A stretch of DNA of 64,000 nt from Phycisphaerales bacterium. GTDB lineage: Bacteria; Planctomycetota; Phycisphaerae; Phycisphaerales; SM1A02. Shown in pieces: positions 1 through 8,417 of the stretch (position 1 is the stretch's first letter; the number at the start of each line of letters is the position of its first letter). The stretch lies in contig SIAD01000008.1 of NCBI GenBank assembly GCA_009691915.1, positions 1-64,000 on the forward strand, given 5' to 3'. Both the position numbers and the translations under genes were made by a program. The notes below the pieces were generated by a model. It was not told the origin of the DNA. It searched no databases and worked only from the letters and a program-made list of their open reading frames with translations.

Positions 1-2
1 AT

Positions 3-602
3 TGTGTGTGGCTTCATAAGGTTCTGCTCTACATTGTGCCGCCGGTTTCGCCTTGCGACAAGAAAACGGTGAAAATCTGGGGATTTCCTCCGAATCGCAT
101 GCAGAGCGCGGCGTTTGCGTTCGTGCCACTCGTCATCCGTGCCGGCCAGGCGCGGCGCGAGCAGCGAGTGCTGCGCCAGTTCGCGGTGCGTGCGGGTCTT
201 GCACTCGCCGTTCTCCTTGTCGTGATCAACGCGACTCCGCTGGCGGACATCTGGTTTGGTCCGATGGCCGGACTTGCCCCGACCTCGCAGTCGCTGGCGG
301 TGACGGCACTATGGTGGCTCGCGCCGCTGCCGTTCCTCTCTTTCCTCGGCGCGTATTCCCAGGGGCGGCTGATCGCTTCGGGGCACACGAAGGCGGTGTC
401 CCACGCGGTGATCGCCGGACTCGTCGCGATGGTCGCGGTCATCGCGACGGGAATCGCGGGCGGATGGTGGGCTGGGGTCGAGGTCGCGGCGGCGGCGACC
501 ACGATTGGTACCGCGACCCAGACCATTTGGCTCACGCAGTTCATGCGTCGGGGGCTGCCGTCGATGGCGCGCGCGGATGGGTGGGGGCTCGCCCGCGAAT
601 GA
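3..602 (+). CDS. Partial multi-pass membrane protein, MATE/ANKH-like
   Basis: The reading frame is open to the left edge, so the N-terminus is missing. The visible part has several hydrophobic segments (about residues 48-65, 90-115 and 130-160 of the visible stretch) with short basic loops. This resembles the C-terminal half of a MATE or progressive-ankylosis-type transporter or flippase; that is a fold-level impression, not a firm family call. The first 30 or so residues look unlike the rest: hydrophilic, from a lower-GC stretch. The true protein sequence there is doubtful. The 3' end overlaps the convergent MFS gene by 62 bases. Confidence 0.5.
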   Translation, partial: CVWLHKVLLYIVPPVSPCDKKTVKIWGFPPNRMQSAAFAFVPLVIRAGQARREQRVLRQFAVRAGLALAVLLVVINATPLADIWFGPMAGLAPTSQSLAVTALWWLAPLPFLSFLGAYSQGRLIASGHTKAVSHAVIAGLVAMVAVIATGIAGGWWAGVEVAAAATTIGTATQTIWLTQFMRRGLPSMARADGWGLARE

Positions 603-1986
603 ACAGGATCGCGATGGCCAGAGCGCCTGCGGCGACCACCGCGTGCAGGCCGAACCCCCAGCTGGTCGTGCGCGCGGTCCAAATCGTCTCAGCCACGGCT
701 TGAGTGTCACTTGCGTTCGGTGTCGATTGCGCGAGATGCATCACGAGGACAATCATGGCGATGCCGATCGTGCTCCCGAATTGCCGGAAGGTCTGGACGA
801 TCCCGCTGACTTCGCCGCGTTGCTGGCTGGGTGCGCGCGCGAGCGAGTCCGCATTCATGGGACTCATCGCGAGCCCGCATCCTGTGCCCACGAACACCAT
901 TCCTATCGCGATCGTCGGGTAGTGCATCATGGCGATCCCGATCGCCTCGATCATGCTGCCCGTGCATGCACACGCGAGCCCGATGATCACGCCAAGGCGC
1001 GGACCGCGCCGGTCATAGAGTCGCCCGGCGAAGTAGATGACAGCGAGAATCGGAATCAGCAAGGGGAGCGTGCCGAGACCTGCCTGAAGCGGGGTGAACT
1101 TGAGCGACGACTGGAGGTAGCAGGCACCATAGATTCCCTGGCCAACATTGATGAACTGAAATGCAAAGAGGATGGACGCATTGGCGAACAGTGCGCGGTT
1201 TCGGAGAAGCCTGAGGTCGATGAGTGGAGGATCGATGGCGAACTGACGGCGCGCGAACAGGACGAGGAGCGCTCCCCCCGTTCCAGCCATCGCCGCAGAG
1301 GCGATCGTCAATGCGAAGTCTGTGCGGACAGATTGGAGACCCGCGATGAGGAGAGGGGTACCGACAAGCAGCATCGCGACGGACGGCCAGTCTGTAGCAC
1401 GGCGGCTGCGAGCGTCGGCTTTGACCCCCACTGAACCAGTCAGCGCGAGCGACCAGAGTGCGACGGGGACATTGAGCCAGAAGCACCAGTGCCACGATTG
1501 GTACTCGACGAGCAGACCGCCGACGAGCGGGCCAGCGGCGAGAAAGAGCAGTGAAATGCCCGCGTAGGTTGCCATTGCGCGCCCACGACGGTCTGGTGGA
1601 TAGAGGTCGATGACAATCGCGGCACTTGCTGGCTGCATTGTCGCGGCAAAGATTCCCTGCACAATTCGAGCTGCCACGAACACCCATGCTGACGGAGCCA
1701 GCGCGCAGGCCACAGAGGCCAGAGCGAATCCGGCAATGCCAAGTCGGAACGCCCGCATGCGTCCGATCCAGTCGCCGATCCGTCCGCCGAGCGCGACGAA
1801 GGAGGCCATTGCCACGAGGTATCCGTTGACGGCCCACGATTGCGACACGACAGTGAATTCAAGATCGCGGCCGATCGTCGGGAGCGCAACCCCCAGGATC
1901 GTCGAGTCCAGCAGGATCATGGAGAGAGACCCGGTCATCGCCACCAGCGCGAGCCCCCGGCGCGCCTGTGGTGCGGGCTGAACCAT
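541..1986 (-). CDS. MFS transporter, DHA2 (EmrB/QacA-like) family
   Basis: Proton-driven efflux pump of the inner membrane, 481 residues, about 14 predicted membrane segments as usual for DHA2. Motif A is visible near residues 66-82 (GGRIGDWIGRMRAF). Next come the RIVQGIFAA motif near 108-116 and the antiporter-type motif C with GPLVGGLL near 152-159. The substrate cannot be read from sequence; drugs or organic anions are usual in the family. The start is supported by a -10-like TATACT that ends 6 bases before the ATG (complement of 1993-1998). It is divergent from the alpha-L-fucosidase and overlaps the partial gene to its left tail to tail. Confidence 0.88.
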   Translation of the reverse strand: MVQPAPQARRGLALVAMTGSLSMILLDSTILGVALPTIGRDLEFTVVSQSWAVNGYLVAMASFVALGGRIGDWIGRMRAFRLGIAGFALASVACALAPSAWVFVAARIVQGIFAATMQPASAAIVIDLYPPDRRGRAMATYAGISLLFLAAGPLVGGLLVEYQSWHWCFWLNVPVALWSLALTGSVGVKADARSRRATDWPSVAMLLVGTPLLIAGLQSVRTDFALTIASAAMAGTGGALLVLFARRQFAIDPPLIDLRLLRNRALFANASILFAFQFINVGQGIYGACYLQSSLKFTPLQAGLGTLPLLIPILAVIYFAGRLYDRRGPRLGVIIGLACACTGSMIEAIGIAMMHYPTIAIGMVFVGTGCGLAMSPMNADSLARAPSQQRGEVSGIVQTFRQFGSTIGIAMIVLVMHLAQSTPNASDTQAVAETIWTARTTSWGFGLHAVVAAGALAIAILFIRGRAPTHPRAPSTAAPDA

Positions 1987-1992
1987 GGCGCG

Positions 1993-1998
1993 AGTATA
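1993..1998 (-). promoter_or_regulatory. -10-like box, leaderless geometry, MFS gene
   Basis: TATACT on the minus strand, 6 bases before the ATG at 1986. Transcription would begin at or next to the start codon. No clear -35 box is visible. Confidence 0.5.
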
Positions 1999-2012
1999 GG
2001 AATTGCTGCGCC

Positions 2013-2018
2013 TACCCT
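2013..2018 (+). promoter_or_regulatory. -10-like box, leaderless geometry, fucosidase gene
   Basis: TACCCT, 6 bases before GTG 2025. It supports GTG 2025 as the start of the fucosidase instead of the further-upstream GTG 1968, which would lie before the promoter. Confidence 0.45.
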
Positions 2019-2024
2019 TGTCAT

Positions 2025-3485
2025 GTGCGACTCATCACACTCATGTCGTGCGCGCTCGCCGCGCTCTCGCTAACCGGTGGCGCCGCCGCCGCGAGGGATC
2101 ACGCCGGAGACCATGACCGCCGTATGGGATGGTTCCGCGATGCGCGCTTCGGAATGTTCATTCACTGGGGGCTGTACGCGATCCCAGGTGGCCGTTGGGA
2201 TGGCACGGATGTGCCGGGCGCCGGCGAGTGGATTCTCAACTCGGCCAAGATTGATCCCGCGAAGTACACGACTCTGCAGCAGCAGTTCAATCCGGTGGAA
2301 TTCAACGCCGACGAGTGGGTGCGGATCGCAAAGGCGGCGGGGCAGCGATACATCGTCATCACCAGCAAGCATCACGACGGATTCTGCCTGTGGAACTCTG
2401 CGGCGACCGAGTTCGATGTCGCTGGTTCGCCGTTCAAGCGGGACATCCTCAAGGAGCTCGCGTCCGCGTGCGAGCGCGGCGGGATCACGCTCTGCTTCTA
2501 CCACTCGATCATGGACTGGACGCACCCCGACTATCTGCCAAGGCGCGCATGGGATCCCCGCAATCCGGACGACGCCGACCTCGATCGATATGTCGGCTAT
2601 ATGAAATCGCAGCTGAGGGAACTCATTTCCGGTCGCTACGGGAAAATCGTGATTCTGTGGTTCGACGGCGAGTGGGAGGATTCGTGGACGCACGAGCGCG
2701 GGATGGACCTCGCGAGATTCGTCCGCGGCATCGACCCCGACATCATCATCAACAACCGTGTCGACAAAGGCCGCTCGGGGATGGCCGGGCTTGACGGCGC
2801 GGGCGAGTGGGCTGGCGACTACGGCACACCAGAGCAGGAGATTCCGTCAACGGGGCTCGCGGGTCTCGACTTGGAGACCTGCATGACGATGAATGGCACT
2901 TGGGGATTCAGTTCGGCCGATGAAAACTGGAAGTCCGCCCGTCAACTGGTGCGCGACCTCTGCGACATCGCCAGCAAGGGCGGGAACTTCCTGCTCAATG
3001 TCGGCCCGCAGAGCGACGGGCGCATTCCGGCAGCGTCCATCGAGCGACTCGCGTGCATCGGGGTGTGGATGGAAACCAATGGCGAGTCGATCTACGGCAC
3101 CTCGGCGAGCCCGTTCCGCCAGCTCCCATGGGGACGCTGCACGCAGAAGCCGCTCCCTGGTGGCGCGACGCGCCTCTACTTTCATGTCTTTGACTGGCCG
3201 AGTGCCACGGCGAACGGAACGAACTCTCTTTCCATCCCTGGCCTCGAGAGCGCCGTGACGAGCGCGCGGCTCCTTGGCGCGACGGCGTTCGAGGCGACCG
3301 CCAGAAGAGTCGATGGCGGGTGGTCGATTGCCATTCCGGTAGCCGCCCCCGACACGATCGCCAGTGTGATCGCGGTCGACATCGAGGGTTCGTCTAAGGT
3401 CACGCAGCTCGCGCAAGAACCACAGCCCAAGACCAGCACTCCGACGGACTCCCCCGTGAGTACGCCGACTTCGGGACCGCCATGA
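2025..3485 (+). CDS. Secreted alpha-L-fucosidase, GH29
   Basis: Retaining glycosidase releasing alpha-L-fucose from glycans; 486 residues from GTG 2025. A signal peptide (about residues 1-22, ending GGAAA) precedes the GH29 barrel, which opens with WFRDARFGMFIHWGLY. The conserved KHHDGFCLW and HSIMDWTHPDY stretches follow. The catalytic nucleophile is Asp214 in ILWFDGEW. The C-terminal third is beta-rich with a Pro/Thr/Ser tail. Start options are GTG 2025, favoured because TACCCT lies 6 bases upstream, and ATG 2043; both keep the signal peptide. The family is well recognised; the natural substrate is unknown, though fucose-synthesis genes lie about 12 kb away. Confidence 0.92.
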   Translation: MRLITLMSCALAALSLTGGAAAARDHAGDHDRRMGWFRDARFGMFIHWGLYAIPGGRWDGTDVPGAGEWILNSAKIDPAKYTTLQQQFNPVEFNADEWVRIAKAAGQRYIVITSKHHDGFCLWNSAATEFDVAGSPFKRDILKELASACERGGITLCFYHSIMDWTHPDYLPRRAWDPRNPDDADLDRYVGYMKSQLRELISGRYGKIVILWFDGEWEDSWTHERGMDLARFVRGIDPDIIINNRVDKGRSGMAGLDGAGEWAGDYGTPEQEIPSTGLAGLDLETCMTMNGTWGFSSADENWKSARQLVRDLCDIASKGGNFLLNVGPQSDGRIPAASIERLACIGVWMETNGESIYGTSASPFRQLPWGRCTQKPLPGGATRLYFHVFDWPSATANGTNSLSIPGLESAVTSARLLGATAFEATARRVDGGWSIAIPVAAPDTIASVIAVDIEGSSKVTQLAQEPQPKTSTPTDSPVSTPTSGPP

Positions 3486-3526
3486 GGCCAGTGGACGAAC
3501 ATCCCGAATCCGGCTTGACGACGCGC

Positions 3527-3532
3527 TAGCCT
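3527..3532 (+). promoter_or_regulatory. -10-like box, leaderless geometry
   Basis: TAGCCT, 6 bases before ATG 3539. The identical hexamer lies 7 bases before the SDR gene at 60351. Confidence 0.45.
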
Positions 3533-3538
3533 CACCGA

Positions 3539-4345
3539 ATGCCATCAATCACGCTCAACCGCGAGGAAGTCGCCCTCAAGATCCAACCCCAGGAAGTGAT
3601 TGGAACTCTGGCCATGGCGATTCTCCCGCTCATTGCCGCGAAGCAGGCGATCGTCGGTGTCCTTGGCGGAATCGTGGCCCACGGACTCGGCCAGGGGATG
3701 ACTGCCACCGATCCCAAAGTTCAAGCGCCCCTCTGGCTCCTTCATGAGTTGGGCGTGCGCGCCATATCGGTCGAGGTAGGCGGATCTACTGGCTCGATCG
3801 ACCGAGTAGTTCCGGAGGAGGAACGAGCGCGGGACACGAGCGATCCGTTCTCGCCGGGCAACATCGCGACGGGGAGGGCGATGGCGTTCGCCCTGTCGAA
3901 TCTTTCGTCGCGGCAATTCCTGCTGAACGGGGAAGTTCGAGACATCAAGCTTCTCCCGCGCGAGAAGATGGCCGCCGCCATGCAGGCGGTGGTCGACATG
4001 CGCCGGCTCAACGAGCCGATCCACATTACTTCGACCCGCGCTCTCGCAACGCTGATGGCCAGCGGTGCTGCCAAGGACGACGAGCGAGTTGAAGCGGTCG
4101 TCGCCCTGCTTTCCGATCTCGGAGTTCCGGGTGTCACCGTTGACCCCGCCACCACCACGATCACTTTCGAGGGGCTGTTCAATGAAGCCAATGTCGCGGC
4201 GTCGGCCTACCTTCAGGGAGGCGGTGCGGACGGGGTTCGCGCAGCCCGCACGAGAGTCCAGTACCTGAATCAACAGGCAAATTCATCGTCTGGCGCCGCG
4301 CCCGCGCGTCCTCCGCATACGCCCAAGGGACGCCGTCGGCGCTGA
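3539..4345 (+). CDS. Unrecognised protein with basic C-terminal tail
   Basis: 268 residues; I do not recognise a family. What can be seen is a hydrophobic, Gly-rich stretch at about residues 21-54 that could be one membrane hairpin or a buried helix pair, followed by a soluble alpha/beta-looking region. The last 20 residues are Pro/Arg-rich and end in several arginines. No signal peptide, and no catalytic motif I can name. It appears to be its own transcription unit: a -10-like TAGCCT lies 6 bases upstream of the ATG, and the neighbours on both sides are secreted proteins with no obvious link. Confidence 0.7.
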   Translation: MPSITLNREEVALKIQPQEVIGTLAMAILPLIAAKQAIVGVLGGIVAHGLGQGMTATDPKVQAPLWLLHELGVRAISVEVGGSTGSIDRVVPEEERARDTSDPFSPGNIATGRAMAFALSNLSSRQFLLNGEVRDIKLLPREKMAAAMQAVVDMRRLNEPIHITSTRALATLMASGAAKDDERVEAVVALLSDLGVPGVTVDPATTTITFEGLFNEANVAASAYLQGGGADGVRAARTRVQYLNQQANSSSGAAPARPPHTPKGRRRR

Positions 4346-4421
4346 TAATCTGGCCGAACGCGCGGGGAATCAAAGAACGGCCCTCGCTTTTGTGCCAGGC
4401 GGTGATAGGTTTGACCAGTTC

Positions 4422-6119
4422 ATGACTCGATCCCCCCACGCCGTCGCTTTCGCGTGCCCGCTGTTGATCGCGGTCGCTGCGTCCGCGCAAATTCAGTTCG
4501 TTGATCAGACCTCAACTCGGTTTCCGGTTCAGGCCGAATACACCAACCAGATCGGTGTTGCCGACATTGATGGCGACGGTGATCTCGACATGTGCTTCGC
4601 CAATGGCCAGGGATATTCGAGCCTGGGGGCGCTCCTGAAGCCGCGCATCTATGTCAACAGTGGTGCGGGGGTGTTCACCGACCAAACTGACGCACGCGCC
4701 GCCGGGATTACCGGCTGCTTCCGCAGCGCGGAGTTCGGCGATGTTGACGGTGACGGCGATCAGGACCTTCTGCTCGGTCAGGACTATTCGCGGCAGATGC
4801 TGCTCCTCATCAACAACGGCGCGGGTGTGTTCGCGAACGAAACGACCGGACGCATCCCCACGATGAACACTTCGACGGCGCGTGCGACCTTTGGCGATGT
4901 TGACGGCGACGGTGATCTTGACATTGCGCTCTGCCACAGCGGGGCGAACCGATTCTCAACGACCGGCCAACCTCGCCTCTACATCAACGACGCCCTCGGG
5001 CGATTCACTGACGCCACCGCGACGCGTCTTCCAACCGGGGCGATCGGCCAGCAGATGGACTGCCTGTTCATGGACGCCGACGGCGACTTCGACCTTGATC
5101 TTTTCATCGGCACTCGCGCTACAACCCCGAGCCAGAGTCGTCTGTGGATCAACAACGGCTCCGGAGTCTTTGCCAACACCGGAAACTTCCCCAACGACAA
5201 CACCGCCTATGCGTACGACGCGGGCGACATCGACAACGATGGCGATCTCGAACTGATCGGGGTCAATGCAGGAACAGGGAATCAGGAACTGCTGGCGCGG
5301 AATGCCAACTCCCTGGGAACCTCGTGGACGAACATCTCCTCGTCGATTGCGCCGAATCCGGCGACCGACGACAACGACAGCAAGTTCTTCGACATCGACA
5401 ACGATGGCGACTACGACCTCGTGATTGCCGTGCTCGGGGGGACCAAGCGGATCTACCGCAACGGCGGCACGGGAGCGTTCACGCAGATTTCGAACATCAT
5501 TACTGCCGCGACCGACGCTTCACTTGATGTAAAGGTCGCCGACTTCGATGGGGACCACCGCTACGACATCGTCACCGGCCAGGGAGAGAGTGGATCCTTC
5601 CAGAACCGGATCTATATGAATAATGGGCCGCTCGACACACTGCCGCCAGTGACGGTGCGCACCGAGCAGGTGAATCCGGGAACGACCGTCGGGGCGAGCC
5701 ATCCGGTGCGGGTTGAACTTCGCGATGCCTACACGAGCCACATGGGCTTTCACGCGCGGCCTGTGACGCTGCGTTACGGCACGGGTGGCACACTGTCGCA
5801 ATCCGTGCCGATGACCCTCACGGGCAACTCACTCTGGCGCGGCGTGATTCCCGCGCAGACGCCGGGCGCGACCGTGGGCTACTCCGTGCGGTCAATCGAT
5901 GCCTCGGGGAATACTGGCGACGGCGCAGCGCTCACTTTTGTCGAGCCGGGAACTCCGCCGAATCCGGCGGACCTGAACAACGACGGAATCGTCAATGGCA
6001 ACGACCTCACGATTGTGCTGGCCGCGTGGGGAACGGCAGACCCAGTCGCCGACGCCGATGACGACGGAATCGTGAGCGGCCCGGATCTCACCATGATCCT
6101 CGCCGCGTTTGGCTCCTGA
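4422..6119 (+). CDS. Secreted FG-GAP/VCBS repeat protein with dockerin-like tail
   Basis: 565 residues from ATG 4422, chosen because the signal peptide (ending VAASAQ) starts right there; an in-frame GTG at 4392 adds ten unlikely residues. The body holds about seven FG-GAP/VCBS-type repeats with D-x-DGDGD-x-D calcium loops, which normally form a beta-propeller. A beta-sandwich-like region follows at about residues 410-500. The C-terminus carries two EF-hand-like loops (DLNNDGIVNGNDL and DADDDGIVSGPDL), each followed by IVLAAWG or MILAAFG, the dockerin-type-I arrangement common at the ends of planctomycete secreted proteins. Likely a surface or extracellular binding protein; the ligand is unknown. 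Confidence 0.85.
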   Translation: MTRSPHAVAFACPLLIAVAASAQIQFVDQTSTRFPVQAEYTNQIGVADIDGDGDLDMCFANGQGYSSLGALLKPRIYVNSGAGVFTDQTDARAAGITGCFRSAEFGDVDGDGDQDLLLGQDYSRQMLLLINNGAGVFANETTGRIPTMNTSTARATFGDVDGDGDLDIALCHSGANRFSTTGQPRLYINDALGRFTDATATRLPTGAIGQQMDCLFMDADGDFDLDLFIGTRATTPSQSRLWINNGSGVFANTGNFPNDNTAYAYDAGDIDNDGDLELIGVNAGTGNQELLARNANSLGTSWTNISSSIAPNPATDDNDSKFFDIDNDGDYDLVIAVLGGTKRIYRNGGTGAFTQISNIITAATDASLDVKVADFDGDHRYDIVTGQGESGSFQNRIYMNNGPLDTLPPVTVRTEQVNPGTTVGASHPVRVELRDAYTSHMGFHARPVTLRYGTGGTLSQSVPMTLTGNSLWRGVIPAQTPGATVGYSVRSIDASGNTGDGAALTFVEPGTPPNPADLNNDGIVNGNDLTIVLAAWGTADPVADADDDGIVSGPDLTMILAAFGS

Positions 6120-6205
6120 CCGTCCCTCTGTCATCACAGTACCCTTTTGGGGAACGCGAGACGCGCGATCGATCTCTAAGTGGTCATGCGGTCCTGGAAT
6201 CCCCA

Positions 6206-7093
6206 ATGAAATCTGCGAACTCACTCTGCGTCCGGTTGGTTGTGTGTGCCGTGGCTGCGATTTCAGCGTGCAATTCTCCGCCCACACAGCCCGCACCGCC
6301 ACAGGACCGCACTGAGACCGGTGACACACCGCAGCCGGTCTCGACGGTCGGCCGCTGGTCGGGAAGTTTCACGGCGCAGAATCAGGCAAGCGGCGGTCAG
6401 GCACGGATCACCATTGCCGAAGATGGAAGCGTCACGGGATCCTTCGTCGACTCCGTCTGGCAGCGAGCGCACTCAGTCGCGCGCACCGGACTCATCACGG
6501 GTCGGCTGACCGCCGGGGTCGCGCAGGTCACGATTGCGTGGAGCACCGGACAGAGCGAGCGGTACGAAGGGGTCGCGAGTGCCCCGTCCTATGGATCACT
6601 TGGCATCAACCTGCGTCTCTACGCCCCCGACGGCAATTTTGCCCGTAGCGGAAACCTGGCTTTGTCGCTGCATGAGCAGGGTGTCGTGTCGGGTCCACCA
6701 TATGGTCAACCGCCGACCGAGCCGAAAGACTTTCTCGCGCAGTATGTGGGAAAGTGGACCGCGAACTTCCACACCGCCGACGGCAACGCAGGGACGGGTT
6801 CAGTCACCATTGCGACCAGTGGCGATGTCCGCGGCACACTCGTCGATGATGCATGGAGCGACTCCTCGGCGGGGAGTCCCGCGCAGCATGGATCAGTGAG
6901 CGGCTCGGTGAACGCGCAGGGCCAGTTCGTGTTGGCTTGGTCATGGAGTTCAGGGGGTGGTCAGACCGCAGCATCGATTCGCGGGCACGGCTACTTCCAG
7001 GCACCAGAGACACTCATCGTCCATCTCGGCGATAGCCCCGAGGCCATGGTTCTCAACGGCCCCTTGGTGACGCTCACACTCGAGCGCGACTGA
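6206..7093 (+). CDS. Lipoprotein with two tandem beta-rich modules
   Basis: 295 residues with a lipoprotein signal peptide; the lipobox AISAC puts the acylated cysteine near residue 22. After a Pro/Thr-rich linker come two related modules of about 110 residues. The first starts at VGRWSGSF and contains ITIAEDGSVTGSFVDSVW; the second starts at VGKWTANF and contains VTIATSGDVRGTLVDDAW. The pattern looks like an internal duplication of a small beta-sandwich or beta-barrel. No enzyme motif is visible. The product is probably anchored to a membrane, facing the periplasm or outside. Confidence 0.75.
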   Translation: MKSANSLCVRLVVCAVAAISACNSPPTQPAPPQDRTETGDTPQPVSTVGRWSGSFTAQNQASGGQARITIAEDGSVTGSFVDSVWQRAHSVARTGLITGRLTAGVAQVTIAWSTGQSERYEGVASAPSYGSLGINLRLYAPDGNFARSGNLALSLHEQGVVSGPPYGQPPTEPKDFLAQYVGKWTANFHTADGNAGTGSVTIATSGDVRGTLVDDAWSDSSAGSPAQHGSVSGSVNAQGQFVLAWSWSSGGGQTAASIRGHGYFQAPETLIVHLGDSPEAMVLNGPLVTLTLERD

Positions 7094-7109
7094 GATGAGT
7101 TAGTTTGGA

Positions 7110-8417
7110 GTGCACATCTCTCACTTGCACACCCCTCGTTCGCTTGACACCACGCTGGTCATCTCCGCGGCGTCGATCGCCTATGCCCTCACACTTGCGC
7201 TCAATGTCGTCATTGCGCGGACTCTGCCGGCGATGGCGTATGGGGAGTTCAGTTCGGCGGTCGCGCTGGTCGGGATCACCTGCACCTGCGCGACGCTCGG
7301 GCTCGAGAAGTACGCGCTGCGTCTCCTTCCTGAGTACATCCAGTCAAGCCGGCTGGGCGAAGTGAAGGGGTATGTCGTGTTCGGGGCATTGGTGTCACTG
7401 GTCGTCGGGGTCGGTATCAGTTTCTGCGGGCTTCACCTCTACCGGGAGATGAAGCCGCACACCGGAGACACTGCGGTGCTCGAGCAAATGCTCTGGTTCG
7501 TGCCTGCCATCGCTCTATTTCTGTTCGTGCTTGAGGTGGCCACCTCATTCCGGCCGGCGATCGGGTCAACACTCATCTACCGGATCGTCCTTCCCTGCAC
7601 GACGCTCCTGGCGATGATTGTCGCTCCAAGGCTGATCAGCGGCTTCGATGTGGGCATCGCGGTTAGCATCTACGGTGGTTCGTGGTCACTCGCCCTGCTG
7701 ATCATGGCGATCTACGCAGCAGCGGTTGCTCCGCGAGGCCTTGCGTCGACTCACATCACGCTGAAGCCGCGAAAGTGGCTCTTCGAGGGGCTCGGATTCC
7801 TTGGGATGAGCCTCGTCATGACCGTCTTCGGCCAGTGCTCGATCCTGGTCCTTGAGGTGCTTCGCGACGATAGCGTCGGAGTGGCCCTCCTTTCTGCGGC
7901 GATGCAGATCGCAGGTCTTGCCATCATCGTGCAGACGGCAACGATCCGGATCTTCGGACCCGAGCTTGCACGGATGATCGCCCAGGGGGACAGCGCCGGC
8001 CAGAGGCGACTGGTTCGCAAGAGATCACTTCTGATGGCTGCGCTTGGTGCCGCATTCTTTGCCATCATCCTGCTGTTCGGCAAGCGCTTTCTCGAGATGT
8101 TCGGGAGCGAATATGTCGCCGCCTACCCGACTCTCGTCGTGCTGACCATCGGGAATGTCATAAACATCACTCTCGGCTTTGCACCGACCTATCTGCAGTT
8201 CCATGATCGGCACCGTCTCGTCTTGATCATCGGAGTGTGCGGCACCGTTGTGGCCGTTAGCGCCACTGCGGCCGGGGCCCTCTACGGCGACTACGCGACC
8301 GTCGCGAAGGCGTATGTCGTCGCCCTCATCGCCATGTACGCGGCATTCCAGATTTCCATGAGAATTCACTCCGCTCGCAACAGCCCGCGCCCAGGAATCA
8401 GTGCGGCGTCGACTTGA
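7110..8417 (+). CDS. Polysaccharide flippase-like membrane protein (MOP superfamily)
   Basis: 435 residues, with about 12 hydrophobic segments spread over the whole length, as in Wzx/RfbX flippases of the MOP superfamily that move lipid-linked sugars across the inner membrane. The N-terminal pattern of an amphipathic helix followed by ALNVVIARTLPAMAYGEFS is typical of that family. GTG 7110 is the first start that keeps the full first helix; no ribosome site is evident. It lies outside the main polysaccharide locus and converges on the large heme-c protein, overlapping it by 20 bases. A second flippase is present at 20531. Confidence 0.8.
   Translation: MHISHLHTPRSLDTTLVISAASIAYALTLALNVVIARTLPAMAYGEFSSAVALVGITCTCATLGLEKYALRLLPEYIQSSRLGEVKGYVVFGALVSLVVGVGISFCGLHLYREMKPHTGDTAVLEQMLWFVPAIALFLFVLEVATSFRPAIGSTLIYRIVLPCTTLLAMIVAPRLISGFDVGIAVSIYGGSWSLALLIMAIYAAAVAPRGLASTHITLKPRKWLFEGLGFLGMSLVMTVFGQCSILVLEVLRDDSVGVALLSAAMQIAGLAIIVQTATIRIFGPELARMIAQGDSAGQRRLVRKRSLLMAALGAAFFAIILLFGKRFLEMFGSEYVAAYPTLVVLTIGNVINITLGFAPTYLQFHDRHRLVLIIGVCGTVVAVSATAAGALYGDYATVAKAYVVALIAMYAAFQISMRIHSARNSPRPGISAAST

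Noticed and set aside
505-1434. Long plus-strand open frame, 309 codons
   Set aside because: Lies antisense to the MFS gene; product is Arg/Glu/His-rich with no fold signals, a usual GC-rich shadow frame.
7101-7106. TAGTTT as leaderless -10 box for the flippase-like gene at 7110
   Set aside because: Only 3 bases from the GTG, too close to act as the others do.
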